Shown one piece after another: positions 31,881-41,317 of a stretch of 64,000 bases of DNA (position 1 is its first letter; every line of letters starts with the position of its first letter). The stretch covers positions 1,163,676-1,227,675 of the forward strand of contig NZ_JAFBDO010000001.1 in the NCBI RefSeq assembly GCF_016908295.1, given 5' to 3'. The DNA is from Thalassobacillus pellis. GTDB lineage: Bacteria; Bacillota; Bacilli; Bacillales; Halobacillaceae. Both the position numbers and the translations under genes were made by a program. The notes beneath the pieces are model-generated. The model saw only the letters and a program-made list of their open reading frames with translations. It was not told the origin of the DNA and did no database searches.

Positions 31881-32330
31881 ATGTACTGGCTATTAAGTGT
31901 TGTAATTACAGGTGCTTTGCTGGCCGGATGCCAGAATCAGCCCGGTGCAGAGCCGGGAGCTGGAATTAACGATCCGATAAAAGTAGGAACAGCAGAGATT
32001 GTTAATCAGGATATTGCCCGAAATGCAGAAAAGCAATTAAAAGAGGAGAATCATCTTAAAGATGTCCAGGCTGTCAATGATGGAAAAAAGCTTTTGATTG
32101 CTGCCCAGGTTCCCCATAATGAACGGTTTTCTTTGAAAAAAATCGAAAAGAAAATGAACAGACAAGCGAAAAAGCAATTTCCCGATCATGAGGTGACACT
32201 ATCGATGGATAAAAAAATCCATTTAGAAGTCATGGAGCTGAAAGGAAAGCTCAGTGAAGGTGGTATCGGAAAGAAGAAATGGAAGAAGGAAATAGAACGG
32301 ATCATTAAACTTTCGAAGGAAAAAACGTAA
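31881..32330 (+). CDS. YhcN/YlaJ-type sporulation lipoprotein
   Basis: 149 residues. Lipoprotein signal with lipobox LLAGC near residue 16; the mature part is charged and begins QNQPGAEPG. The family (YhcN/YlaJ) occurs on the spore inner membrane and is a regular member of spoVA2-type operons. ATG 31881 is preferred, with AAAGGTGG 8 nt upstream; GTG codons at 31869 and 31872 are in frame. Confidence 0.8.
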   Translation: MYWLLSVVITGALLAGCQNQPGAEPGAGINDPIKVGTAEIVNQDIARNAEKQLKEENHLKDVQAVNDGKKLLIAAQVPHNERFSLKKIEKKMNRQAKKQFPDHEVTLSMDKKIHLEVMELKGKLSEGGIGKKKWKKEIERIIKLSKEKT

Positions 32331-32345
32331 AGAAGGTGCCCGGCA

Positions 32346-32822
32346 ATGGCTGATAAAAAAAAGAATCTCACCCCTGCGCAACAAGAATACCAGCAATTCC
32401 AAAATCAGCGAGAAGTGAAGCGGCCAGTTTTAAAGAATTGTGTCAAAGCTTTTTTTGTCGGCGGATTCATCTGCCTGATCGGTCAATTCATTCAAATGTT
32501 CTTCATTTATAATTTTAATTTCACGGAAGAAACGGCAGGAAACCCGACAGTCGCTGTCATGGTATTCATCGCTATGCTGCTGACCGGATTTGGTGTGTAT
32601 GATCGAATGGCGCAATTTGGCGGTGCAGGTACTGCAGTCCCTGTTACAGGCTTTGGGAATGCAGTTATTTCTGCAGCTATCGAGCACCGTACAGAAGGGT
32701 TCATCCTTGGTGTGGGAGGCAATATGTTCAAGCTCGCTGGATCTGTAATCATGACAGGTGTTTTCGCGGCTTTTCTCATTGCTTTGATCAAGACGATTCT
32801 TATTCAGTGGGGTGGGTTGTAA
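32346..32822 (+). CDS. spoVAC: Stage V sporulation protein AC
   Basis: 158 residues, several membrane helices, with the conserved FGGAGTAVPVTGFGNAVISA segment. SpoVAC is part of the channel that moves calcium dipicolinate into the forespore and out at germination. Its stop TAA overlaps the ATG of the SpoVAD gene by one base. In this operon it represents the second-type (2mob-like) copy. Any standard spoVA operon would lie outside the window. Confidence 0.92.
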   Translation: MADKKKNLTPAQQEYQQFQNQREVKRPVLKNCVKAFFVGGFICLIGQFIQMFFIYNFNFTEETAGNPTVAVMVFIAMLLTGFGVYDRMAQFGGAGTAVPVTGFGNAVISAAIEHRTEGFILGVGGNMFKLAGSVIMTGVFAAFLIALIKTILIQWGGL

Positions 32823-33826
32823 TGGCAACATGGGTCTTTGAAAAACGGCCGGTAATCGTATCCACAGGAACAGTCGGGGGACCATTTGAGGCAAATGGAA
32901 AGTTAGCGGATGACTTTGATATCCTCCATGAGGATATTTGGCTGAAAGAAGATACCTTTGAAAAAGCCCATAAAGTAATGCTGGAAGAAGCAGCTATGCG
33001 GGCTATCGAAAAGGGGGAAGTCACGAAAGAGCAGGTAGAGTTTTTTCTGGCAGGAGATTTGATCAACCAGATTACGCCGACAAGCTTCGCTGCCAAAACA
33101 GTGGGTGCTCCATACCTTGGTTTATTCGGGGCATGTTCGACGTCGATGGAAGGATTGGCATTAAGTGCCTTCCTCATTAACCATGGCGGCGCTTCGTGTA
33201 TTTTAACGGGCTCTTCCAGCCATAATGCCGCCGTAGAAAAGCAGTTCCGCTACCCGACGGAATATGGAGCACAAAAACCGCCCACTTCCCAATGGACAGT
33301 TACCGGAGCAGGAGTATCGCTAGTGAAAGATAAGGGAGAAGGCCCTGTTGTAACTTCGGCGACGATCGGCAAGGTGGTTGATATGGGCTTGTCTGATCCC
33401 TTCAATATGGGAGGAGCAATGGCGCCTGCTGCTGTCGATACGATCGAAACTCATTTGAAGGAAAGGAATATTACCGCTTCTTATTATGATTTGATTGTGA
33501 CTGGTGATTTAGGGCACATTGGCCGCGAGGTGGCTCTCGATTTGCTGAAAAAACACGGCACCGACATCAATGAGGAGCAATTTCAGGATTGCGGATTGAT
33601 GATTTACCGGGAAGGACAGCCTGTTTTGGCGGGTGCAAGCGGAGCTGGATGCTCGGCTGTTGTTGTATATGGACATTTATTAAACCGGATGAAAAAAGGA
33701 GAAATTAAGCGGATGCTTGTAGTTGCAACCGGTGCTTTGCTCTCTCCGGTAACTTTTCAGCAAAAAGAAACAATTCCGTGTATCGCTCACGCTGTTTCTA
33801 TTGAATTTGGAGGTGGGGAGGCATGA
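32822..33826 (+). CDS. spoVAD: Stage V sporulation protein AD
   Basis: 334 residues, soluble, thiolase-like fold ([36 protein letters not shown]). SpoVAD binds dipicolinic acid and docks on the inner spore membrane. The start ATG 32822 lies in the TAATG junction with SpoVAC, after GTGGGGTGGG. The ATGA junction at 33823-33826 couples it to SpoVAE. Confidence 0.93.
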   Translation: MATWVFEKRPVIVSTGTVGGPFEANGKLADDFDILHEDIWLKEDTFEKAHKVMLEEAAMRAIEKGEVTKEQVEFFLAGDLINQITPTSFAAKTVGAPYLGLFGACSTSMEGLALSAFLINHGGASCILTGSSSHNAAVEKQFRYPTEYGAQKPPTSQWTVTGAGVSLVKDKGEGPVVTSATIGKVVDMGLSDPFNMGGAMAPAAVDTIETHLKERNITASYYDLIVTGDLGHIGREVALDLLKKHGTDINEEQFQDCGLMIYREGQPVLAGASGAGCSAVVVYGHLLNRMKKGEIKRMLVVATGALLSPVTFQQKETIPCIAHAVSIEFGGGEA

Positions 33827-34173
33827 TTTTCTTTTGGGCATTCGTTGTCGGGGGACTGATCTGTGTAATAGGTCAGATCATGTTCGATGTTTTTAAGCTT
33901 ACTCCTGCGCACACGTTAAGCGCCTTAGTGGTGTTGGGAGCAATTTTGGACGGGTTCGGTCTGTATGAACCATTGATAGATTTCGCCGGAGCCGGGGCAA
34001 CCGTGCCGATTACAAGCTTCGGGAATGCGCTGGTTCACGGGGCAATGGAAGAAGCAGAAAAGCATGGACTTGTCGGAGTGGTTACTGGAATGTTCGAAGT
34101 GACAAGTGCCGGTATTTCAGCGGCAATCATCTTCGGAACAATTGCAGCAATCATATTCAAACCTAAGGGTTAA
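33823..34173 (+). CDS. spoVAE: Stage V sporulation protein AE (SpoVAEb type)
   Basis: 116 residues, mostly hydrophobic, paralogous to SpoVAC: both share the [24 protein letters not shown] motif. SpoVAEb is a membrane part of the DPA channel. It overlaps SpoVAD by 4 bp. Confidence 0.92.
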   Translation: MIFFWAFVVGGLICVIGQIMFDVFKLTPAHTLSALVVLGAILDGFGLYEPLIDFAGAGATVPITSFGNALVHGAMEEAEKHGLVGVVTGMFEVTSAGISAAIIFGTIAAIIFKPKG

Positions 34174-34185
34174 GGAGCGGTTAAG

Positions 34186-34392
34186 ATGACGATCGGTGCA
34201 GAAGTTAAGCAATGTCTAGCCATGCTAAAAAGCATGGAAGCAGGACTTTCCACGCTTGCCCTTCACAGTAATGATGAGGAAACAAAGCGGCTGTTTCATG
34301 AACAAATGCTTGTAATGGAGGAAATCAAGCAGGATATCAGAGAACGGGTAAGCAAGCTGGAAAGGGAGGAAGAACAATATAAAGGCTTTTAA
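34186..34392 (+). CDS. DUF1657 protein, second copy
   Basis: 68 residues, related to the first gene of the operon: MTIGAEVKQCLAMLKSMEAG against MTVISDVKQTMAGLKSAQAS. It lies 12 bp after SpoVAE and 15 bp before the DUF421 gene. The function is unknown; it may act as a soluble partner of the membrane proteins. Confidence 0.85.
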   Translation: MTIGAEVKQCLAMLKSMEAGLSTLALHSNDEETKRLFHEQMLVMEEIKQDIRERVSKLEREEEQYKGF

Positions 34393-34407
34393 AAGGAGGA
34401 TTCCGGA

Positions 34408-35268
34408 ATGCCAGATTGGTTAGAAGTAGTTGTAAGAGGTTTCCTGTTTGTAATCATCTTGTTTTTAATGACGAAACTTCTTGGTAAAAAGCAATTGTCC
34501 GAGCTGTCTTTTTTTGAATATGTCACTGGCATCACCATCGGAAGTATTGCCGCCGAAGTGATCATGGGACTCGATAATAACATCTGGCACGGAATTATTG
34601 GCATCCTGATATTTGCCGTACTGCCGTTTTTTACTGAAATCCTGTCGGTTCATTCTAAGCGAGTCCGGGATTTTGTAGAAGGCAAAGGGACTGTCATCAT
34701 TAAGGATGGCAAAGTGCTTGAAGAGAATTTGAAAAAGGAAAAGTACACCACGGATGAACTGCTTCAATTGTTGAGAGAGAAAGATATCTTTGATATTGCC
34801 GACCTGGAATACGCCGTATTAGAAGCAGACGGAAAGCTGAGTGTGCTTCCCAAAAAGGATGCCCGCCCTGTTACACGCAAAGACCTCGGTATGCCCGCTA
34901 TCAATGAAAAAGAACCCCATACCGTAATTATGGACGGAGAAATATTAGATGAGCCTCTAACTTCAGCTGGGAAAAATCGCGGCTGGCTCAAATCCGAGCT
35001 GGACAAACTCGGGGTGACACTGGAAAATGTTTTCCTCGGCCAGATCAATGCTTATGGGGAACTTACCGCCGATTTGTATGATGACAAAATTCAGGTCCCA
35101 TCTTCCCAGGAAAGACCGCTCCTGCTTGCCAGTATGAAAAAATGCCAGGCGGACCTGGAGTTGTTCGCACTGGCCACAGATTCAAAAGAAGCCAAAGATA
35201 TGTATAAGAAAAATGCTGAAAGGCTGGAAGCATCGATTGCCAAATTAAGCCCTTTGCTGAAGGGGTAG
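34408..35268 (+). CDS. YetF-like DUF421 membrane protein with C-terminal DUF1657
   Basis: 286 residues. Three N-terminal membrane helices (to about residue 82), then the soluble DUF421 domain (VEGKGTVIIKDGKVLEENL, YTTDELLQLLREKDIFDIAD). The last 55 residues (LLASMKKCQADLELFALATD onward) match the DUF1657 proteins encoded upstream, so the domain occurs three times in the operon. It is the last gene, and no clear terminator follows. Confidence 0.88.
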   Translation: MPDWLEVVVRGFLFVIILFLMTKLLGKKQLSELSFFEYVTGITIGSIAAEVIMGLDNNIWHGIIGILIFAVLPFFTEILSVHSKRVRDFVEGKGTVIIKDGKVLEENLKKEKYTTDELLQLLREKDIFDIADLEYAVLEADGKLSVLPKKDARPVTRKDLGMPAINEKEPHTVIMDGEILDEPLTSAGKNRGWLKSELDKLGVTLENVFLGQINAYGELTADLYDDKIQVPSSQERPLLLASMKKCQADLELFALATDSKEAKDMYKKNAERLEASIAKLSPLLKG

Positions 35269-35414
35269 GCTATCGGTTTTGCTTTCAGCTTTTTCATTGT
35301 TTCTGTTGGCTTGGAAAGGAGCAATTGTGTTTTTTACTGCTTTTGACAAGTGTTTCTCAAGGTACTTATTAAATTCTGTCACGTTACCTCTGCCAAACAT
35401 GCATTTAGATTGTA

Positions 35415-35444
35415 TTGAGAAAAGCATTGTAACCGCTTTATGAT
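35415..35444 (+). promoter_or_regulatory. mtlA promoter with cre-like site
   Basis: TTGAGA (35415-35420), 18-bp spacer, TATGAT (35439-35444). TGTAACCGCTTTAT (35428-35441) resembles the CcpA site consensus with about two or three mismatches and overlaps the -10 box, suggesting glucose repression. Confidence 0.5.
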
Positions 35445-35499
35445 GAAAATACAAAGAGATTAAAATCTATAAATTTAAAGAGACGAGGAGGAACTTTTT

Positions 35500-36960
35500 G
35501 TGGCAGAGCAAACAGGTGCAAGAGCAAAAGTTCAACGGTTTGGAAGTTTTTTGAGTGGGATGATCATGCCCAATATCGGAGCATTCATCGCTTGGGGTCT
35601 GATTACAGCATTATTCATAGAAACAGGCTGGACTCCTAATGAGGATTTCGCGAAGCTGGTAGGTCCAATGATCACCTACTTGCTGCCACTGCTGATCGGT
35701 TTTACCGGGGGTCGAATTGTCCATGGCCTCCGCGGCGGTGTCGTCGGGGCGACAGCGACTATGGGTGTCATCGTAGGAGCGAGCATTCCAATGTTCCTTG
35801 GTGCCATGCTGATGGGGCCGCTTGGCGGTCTCGCGATCAAGTATACGGATAAGCTGTTTGAAGGCAGAATCCGTTCTGGATTTGAAATGCTAGTCAACAA
35901 CTTCTCCGCAGGAATTGTCGGAGGAATCCTGGCTTTATTCGGATTCAAGATTATTGAACCACTTGTTTCCGGACTGACAAAGGTTTTGGCAGCTGGGGTA
36001 GAATTCATGATCAATGTCGGATTACTTCCTTTGGTCAACCTTTTCATTGAACCAGCGAAAGTTCTCTTTTTAAACAATGCGATTAACCATGGGATTTTAA
36101 GTCCGATTGCAGTGGATCAGGCACAGGAAGCAGGAAAATCCATTCTGTTCTTGTTAGAAACAAATCCTGGCCCTGGGCTTGGTGTCTTGCTTGCGTTCAT
36201 GGTATTCGGAAAAGGAATTTCCCGGCATACTGCACCAGGTGCTGCAGTCATCCATTTCCTTGGTGGTATTCATGAAATTTACTTCCCGTACATTTTATCG
36301 CGCCCGCTTCTATTGTTAGCTCCGATGGCCGGAGGTGTTGCTGGAACAGCTACGTTCGCAGCGTTTGGTGTCGGTTTGACGTCTACGCCATCACCAGGAA
36401 GTATTTTCGCCCTATTGGCGTTGACGCCTAAAGGCAACTTTATTGGTGTCATCCTTGGTGTCCTGGTTGCAGCAGCTATTTCCTTCGCAGTTGCTTCCTT
36501 AATTTTGAAAATGAGCAAACAGGAGGAAGAAGAAGACTTAGATGCGGCTACTGCTAAAATGGAAGCAATGAAAGGGAAGAAAAGCAGTGTAGCAGGAACC
36601 CTGGCAAAAGAAGATGAAAAAGAAGAGGACCCTGTCAAAGAGACACCGGCAGACAAAGTACCGGAAGTCGATTATAGTGAAGTTGACAAAATTATTTTTG
36701 CCTGTGATGCCGGTATGGGATCCAGTGCCATGGGTGCATCCTTGTTAAAAAATAAATTCAAGAAAGCGAACATCGATATTGATGTAACGAATATGGCGAT
36801 CAATGACCTTCCTGATGATGTAGACATTGTCATTACCCATAAGGACTTGACGGATCGTGCAAGGAACAAGGTGCCAGGAGCTTATCATATTTCTGTCGAA
36901 AACTTTTTGAACAGCCCGAAATATGATGAACTCGTAAATGAGCTTACGGAAAATAATTAA
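35500..36960 (+). CDS. mtlA: PTS mannitol transporter, EIICB
   Basis: 486 residues. The EIIC part (about 1-345) has many membrane helices and the substrate-site segment GGIHEIYFPYIL; after a charged linker comes EIIB with phosphocysteine C402 (IIFACDAGMGSSAMG). It imports mannitol as mannitol 1-phosphate; EIIA is encoded separately at 39100. The start is GTG 35500 with GAGGAGG upstream. First gene of mtlA-mtlR-mtlF-mtlD. Confidence 0.96.
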   Translation: MAEQTGARAKVQRFGSFLSGMIMPNIGAFIAWGLITALFIETGWTPNEDFAKLVGPMITYLLPLLIGFTGGRIVHGLRGGVVGATATMGVIVGASIPMFLGAMLMGPLGGLAIKYTDKLFEGRIRSGFEMLVNNFSAGIVGGILALFGFKIIEPLVSGLTKVLAAGVEFMINVGLLPLVNLFIEPAKVLFLNNAINHGILSPIAVDQAQEAGKSILFLLETNPGPGLGVLLAFMVFGKGISRHTAPGAAVIHFLGGIHEIYFPYILSRPLLLLAPMAGGVAGTATFAAFGVGLTSTPSPGSIFALLALTPKGNFIGVILGVLVAAAISFAVASLILKMSKQEEEEDLDAATAKMEAMKGKKSSVAGTLAKEDEKEEDPVKETPADKVPEVDYSEVDKIIFACDAGMGSSAMGASLLKNKFKKANIDIDVTNMAINDLPDDVDIVITHKDLTDRARNKVPGAYHISVENFLNSPKYDELVNELTENN

Positions 36961-36994
36961 TAGACGAAGAATGGGATGAGGGAGGTGAGCAGGA

Positions 36995-39088
36995 ATGTAT
37001 ATGACCGGTCGTGAACGGAAGCTGCTGGAAATTCTGTTGGATGCAAGCCAGGAAGTATCTGTGAAAAATCTGTCAGAGGAACTTGATGTCAGTACAAGAA
37101 CCATCCATCGTGATATGAAAAATGTCGAGGATATCCTTAACTCGTATGACATTCAGCTGGATAAAAAGGCAGGAAGCGGCTTTGTCATCGCTGGCACAGA
37201 TGCTGCGATGACAGAGTTGAGGGCAGCCATCCATGAACAGGCATCCCTGGATTATACTCCGGAAGAACGGCATGTTCTGTTGCTGTCAAGGCTGCTTGAG
37301 GCAAGGGAACCGGTGAAACTGGTGGCCTTGGCTAACGAACTTGGCGTGACAGTTGCCACTCTCAGTAATGACTTGGATAAAATGGAAGTAGAGCTGAGTG
37401 ATTTTCACCTGTCCTTAGTCCGGAAAAGGGGCTACGGGGTGGAAGTCCGGGGCGATGAAGCCGCCATCCGGGAAGCGATCAACCATCTTATTATGGAACA
37501 CATGGATGAGCTTGATTTCCTTACTCTATTAAGGGAAAAGGTGAATGACCCTGCTCAATCTCCCATTGATGAAGTATCCAGCCAGCTTCTCGGCATGGTG
37601 GATAAGGAAAAATTGAAGCAGATTGAGAAGCATCTGGAAGAGTTACGGGATAAACTGCCTTATCATCTTGCAGACAGTGCCTATATAGGACTGCTTGTTC
37701 ATCTTGCCCTCGCATTAGAGCGGGTCAGACTCGGTGAGATGATTGATATGGACCAGTCCCATTTGGAGAACATGAAAACTACAAAGGAATATGCGTTTGC
37801 CAGTGAGTTGATAGATAAATTGGCAAATGCATTTGAATTTGATATTCCAGAGGCTGAAATCGGTTATACGACAATGCATCTGATGGGGGCAAAAGCAAGA
37901 TTCCATAAGGACTACACGATAGAAGAATCAAGTATAAGCGTCGCTTTTAAAGCGAAGCAGCTCATTGAAATTGTGTCTAATGACATTGGGTCAGATTTGC
38001 ATCGGTCGCCAAGACTGCTCAACGATTTAGTCGTTCACTTGAAGCCGAGCGTGTATCGGCTCCAGCAGAATATGGGGATCCAGAATCCACTGACAGAGCA
38101 AATATACGAAGACTACCCTGAATTATTTCAAGTAGTGAAGAAGGCGCTTGATGACATTTTTCCTGAGCTTACTTTTCCAATAGAAGAGACAGCGTTTGTT
38201 GTCATGCATTTTGCCTCCGCGTTATTGAATATGGAAGATCCAAAAAGCCTTCATGTACTGGTGGTCTGCTCAAGCGGAATCGGCACCGCCAAAATGCTTG
38301 CAGCAAGATTGAAGCGGGAATTCAAAGATATCGAAACGGTCGAGCACCATTCTCTTTTCGATTTGGAACAGCTTGATCTTCAAACGTATGACATGATCAT
38401 TTCGACGGTTCACTTGAGAAATATGGAAGAATATATCCAGGTAAATCCAATTCTTCCCCCAGGGGACATTCATCGAATTGAGCATGCCATTCGTAAAGTA
38501 AGGATTTCCGGCAGAATAAAAAAACAGGAACAGCAACCGGAAAAAATTGTGGAAGCAGATGATACGTTACAGGCAATCCGCAATTCGGTCGAAACCATTC
38601 AGCGCTATGCAACGAGCGTTAACCAGGTTCTGGACGGATTACTCGTTGAGAATATAGAAGCAGATGACCTTTCGGATGCATTGAGAAAAGCATGTGCACA
38701 ATTGTCACAAACAATAACCAGCCCTGATGAGGTAGTCAAGCAATTGGCAGCCCGCGAACAACTGGGAGGTCTCGGCATACCTGAGACGAAACTGGCGTTG
38801 TATCATACGAAAAGTGAACATATCGAGAAGGTATCCTTCACCATTCATTACTTGAAACGTCCACTTGTGATTACAGGCATGGACCAGGAGGATATGAAGA
38901 TGGATACGATGCTTTTGATGCTGGCCCCGGAAGGACTTCATCAAGAAGGGCTGGAGGTAATGAGTTTTATCAGCTCATTGATTGTAGAGGAAGAGAAATG
39001 TATCGCAATATTGCAGTCGAAGGATGAAGAAAGGATCATTCATTACCTTTCAAACCAGCTGCATCAATTTTTTAAGAATAAACGATAG
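36995..39088 (+). CDS. mtlR: Mannitol operon activator MtlR
   Basis: 697 residues, BglG/DeoR-like multidomain regulator: two N-terminal HTH domains, two PRD domains (about 190-400), an EIIB-Gat-like domain with CSSGIGTAKMLAARL, and a C-terminal EIIA-like domain. PTS phosphorylation of the PRD and EIIB sites tunes activation of the mannitol promoter. In B. subtilis mtlR lies away from the operon; here it is inside it, between mtlA and mtlF, as in several other Bacilli. Confidence 0.93.
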   Translation: MYMTGRERKLLEILLDASQEVSVKNLSEELDVSTRTIHRDMKNVEDILNSYDIQLDKKAGSGFVIAGTDAAMTELRAAIHEQASLDYTPEERHVLLLSRLLEAREPVKLVALANELGVTVATLSNDLDKMEVELSDFHLSLVRKRGYGVEVRGDEAAIREAINHLIMEHMDELDFLTLLREKVNDPAQSPIDEVSSQLLGMVDKEKLKQIEKHLEELRDKLPYHLADSAYIGLLVHLALALERVRLGEMIDMDQSHLENMKTTKEYAFASELIDKLANAFEFDIPEAEIGYTTMHLMGAKARFHKDYTIEESSISVAFKAKQLIEIVSNDIGSDLHRSPRLLNDLVVHLKPSVYRLQQNMGIQNPLTEQIYEDYPELFQVVKKALDDIFPELTFPIEETAFVVMHFASALLNMEDPKSLHVLVVCSSGIGTAKMLAARLKREFKDIETVEHHSLFDLEQLDLQTYDMIISTVHLRNMEEYIQVNPILPPGDIHRIEHAIRKVRISGRIKKQEQQPEKIVEADDTLQAIRNSVETIQRYATSVNQVLDGLLVENIEADDLSDALRKACAQLSQTITSPDEVVKQLAAREQLGGLGIPETKLALYHTKSEHIEKVSFTIHYLKRPLVITGMDQEDMKMDTMLLMLAPEGLHQEGLEVMSFISSLIVEEEKCIAILQSKDEERIIHYLSNQLHQFFKNKR

Positions 39089-39099
39089 GGGAGAAAATT

Positions 39100-39537
39100 A
39101 TGTCTGAAACTATTTTGAAAGAAGCCAATATCCAATTGAACCAAAGTCTTACCGGGAAAGAAGAAGCTGTCCGTTTTGTCGGCGGTATCCTTCACAAGGA
39201 AGGCTACGTTACGGAAGATTATATCGAATCGATGCTTGCAAGAGAGGAAATCACCTCCACGTTCATGGGGAATCATGTCGCCATCCCCCATGGAACCGAA
39301 GAAGCTAAAAAATCTGTGAAAGAAACTGGCATTTCTGTCGTAACCGTACCTGATGGAGTAGATTTTGGCGGCGGCAATATAGTGAAGCTCCTGATCGGGA
39401 TCGCGGGTAAAGGTGATGAGCACTTGGAGATCCTATCGAAAATCGCCATCGTCTGCTCTGAAGAAGAAAATATTGATAAAATTCTCCAGGCCGACTCTAA
39501 ACAGGAAGTAATCTCCATATTCAGCGAGGTGGAATAA
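39100..39537 (+). CDS. mtlF: PTS mannitol EIIA component
   Basis: 145 residues. The phosphorylated histidine is H64 in NHVAIPHGTEEAK. It passes phosphate from HPr to the EIIB domain of MtlA. It lies 11 bp after mtlR and 2 bp before mtlD. Confidence 0.95.
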   Translation: MSETILKEANIQLNQSLTGKEEAVRFVGGILHKEGYVTEDYIESMLAREEITSTFMGNHVAIPHGTEEAKKSVKETGISVVTVPDGVDFGGGNIVKLLIGIAGKGDEHLEILSKIAIVCSEEENIDKILQADSKQEVISIFSEVE

Positions 39538-39539
39538 CT

Positions 39540-40688
39540 ATGAAGGCACTTCACTTCGGAGCAGGGAATATCGGGCGCGGATTCATCGGCGCGCTCCTTT
39601 CCCAGTCCGGTTATGACACAACGTTTGTAGATGTCGATGAAAAATTGATCCAGCTCATCAATGAGCGGAAATCCTACCATGTGGAGATTGCCGGCTCCAA
39701 CGAAAGCATCCAGGTCAATAACATAGCCGGCCTTAACAGCCTGAAGCAGCAGGAGGATGTAATCGAAGCAATTGCCGAGGCAGACCTAGTGACAACAGCT
39801 GTTGGTCCGGCAATTTTGAAAGTGATTGCACCACTTTTGGCAAAAGGTCTGGAAAAAGTAGTGGACAATGGCAGCCGTCCATTGAATGTAATTGCCTGTG
39901 AAAACATGATTGAAGGCTCTTCAAAGCTTCGTGGATACGTATTAAATGAATTGGATGGCACCGTTCAGGAAAAGGTCAAAGAGCAAATCGGATTTCCTGA
40001 TGCTGCTGTTGATCGAATCGTTCCTGAACAGAAGAATCAAGATCCTTTGACCGTCAAAGTAGAGCCGTACCATGAATGGGTTGTGGAAACGAAGGATATT
40101 CGAGGCGATTTACCGGAAATAACCGGTATTCATTATGTTGGTGACCTGACTCCTTACATCGAGCGAAAGTTATATACAGTAAATACCGGTCATGCTGTTG
40201 CCGCCTACCTTGGTCATTACCATGGTTTAGAGACGATCAAGGAAGCTATGGACGATCCTGCCATTTTGGAAAAAGTAAGGGGAACGCTTGGTGAATCAGG
40301 AGATGTACTGATTAAAAAATATCAATTTGATGAAAGCGAACATCACCATTACGTGGATAAAATCATCGAGCGTTTCCTGAATCCAGCCTTGTCTGATTAT
40401 GTGACTCGGGTAGGGCGTGCCCCGATCCGAAAGTTAGGTCCAGACGACAGGCTTGTCGGTCCTGGGCGAGAGTACGTTCAATTATTTAAGAAAGCTCCAG
40501 ACTATTTAGCAGAAGTCATTGCGTCAGCATTGCTGTATCAGAATGACAGCGATCCGGAAGCAGAGGAGCTTCAGAAGAAAATTAAAGCTGTAGGTGCGAT
40601 CGAGGCATTTACTGAGATTGCTGATCTGCCTATGGACCATCCATTGACAGTCCGTGTAAAGGAAATATACAACCAGCTTTCCAATTAA
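39540..40688 (+). CDS. mtlD: Mannitol-1-phosphate 5-dehydrogenase
   Basis: 382 residues, long-chain polyol dehydrogenase. The NAD motif is HFGAGNIGRGFIG at the N-terminus; NTGHAVAAYLGHYHG and the catalytic KxxxxN/H region of the family lie in the middle. It oxidises mannitol 1-phosphate to fructose 6-phosphate. Last gene of the operon; a strong terminator follows 275 bp later. Confidence 0.96.
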   Translation: MKALHFGAGNIGRGFIGALLSQSGYDTTFVDVDEKLIQLINERKSYHVEIAGSNESIQVNNIAGLNSLKQQEDVIEAIAEADLVTTAVGPAILKVIAPLLAKGLEKVVDNGSRPLNVIACENMIEGSSKLRGYVLNELDGTVQEKVKEQIGFPDAAVDRIVPEQKNQDPLTVKVEPYHEWVVETKDIRGDLPEITGIHYVGDLTPYIERKLYTVNTGHAVAAYLGHYHGLETIKEAMDDPAILEKVRGTLGESGDVLIKKYQFDESEHHHYVDKIIERFLNPALSDYVTRVGRAPIRKLGPDDRLVGPGREYVQLFKKAPDYLAEVIASALLYQNDSDPEAEELQKKIKAVGAIEAFTEIADLPMDHPLTVRVKEIYNQLSN

Positions 40689-40962
40689 ATATTTTTTCTT
40701 TAGGTGGCTGTGAAAGATCTTTTCTATTAGGAAGACAGTAAGGTCCCTCGGGTTACACCGAAGCAACTGGTAATCGGGAGATGTAGGTAAGGTTTGGCTT
40801 TTAAAAAAGCGGTCAATCCTCGCTGTGATAAAGAACGTTACGATGAGGATCGGCTTTAGCTTTTCAGGGGGTGGGCAAGGCGGTCCTGCTTTTGATTTAA
40901 CTTTCAGGGATTTTATGCCCTCTATACCTTCATGAGTCTTTATGTAGTGTTTTTTGAACATG
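40689..40962. other. Unexplained stretch after mtlD
   Basis: About 270 bp between the mtlD stop and the next terminator. It has segments such as AGGTCCCTCGGGTTACACCG and GGTAATCGGGAGATGTAGG and looks non-coding in both directions. I do not recognise it. It could be a 3' untranslated region or the relic of an element. Confidence 0.4.
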
Positions 40963-41008
40963 AAAAAAGGGTGATTTTCTTTAAAATCAAAGAAGATCAC
41001 CCTTTTTA
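40963..41008 (+). terminator. Terminator of the mtl operon
   Basis: AAAAAAGGGTGATTTTCTTT pairs with AAAGAAGATCACCCTTTTT around a short loop. Family B copy B3 begins in its T run. Confidence 0.85.
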
Positions 41009-41164
41009 GATTGGCCGTTGTTAAAGTTAACAATACACGGTTATATCATAGTTGATTCCACGAATAGTGAGAGGCCGTGCCCGCGGCAAGCATCCGCCGG
41101 CAAGCGGTTCGTGAGAATCAACAACCAACTTCAACATCTCCTTTTGATTATAAAGGGCTTTTTT
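41005..41164 (+). repeat. Family B repeat, short copy B3
   Basis: 160 bp. It has both ends of the family (TTTAGATTGG... and ...GATTATAAAGGGCTTTTTT), the GTTGATTC/GAATCAAC arms and GAGGCCGTGCCCGCGG, but lacks the central block of about 80 bp (GCCTGCGGGA to the CTTGGTCAAG hairpin). Confidence 0.8.
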
Positions 41165-41234
41165 CAGTGGCTCCGGTTACACCCCGGGGCCTTTTTCTGC
41201 TTCCAGACAACATTTCTATTTCATATTTGTATAT

Positions 41235-41269
41235 AAAAAAATCGCTCCATTCGCTAAAATGTAAGCGAT
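41235..41269 (-). terminator. Terminator of the lipoprotein gene
   Basis: On the minus strand ATCGCT and AGCGAT pair over a 17-nt loop and are followed by six Ts. Confidence 0.6.
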
Positions 41270-41317
41270 CTAATGCAGCTTCAGTCTATTTCTATATTCT
41301 CCTGCTAACTTCCTGTT

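Noticed and set aside
40524..41033. Open frame on the minus strand covering the mtlD end and the following gap (169 codons)
   Set aside because: It overlaps mtlD, crosses a clear terminator hairpin and gives no protein-like pattern.
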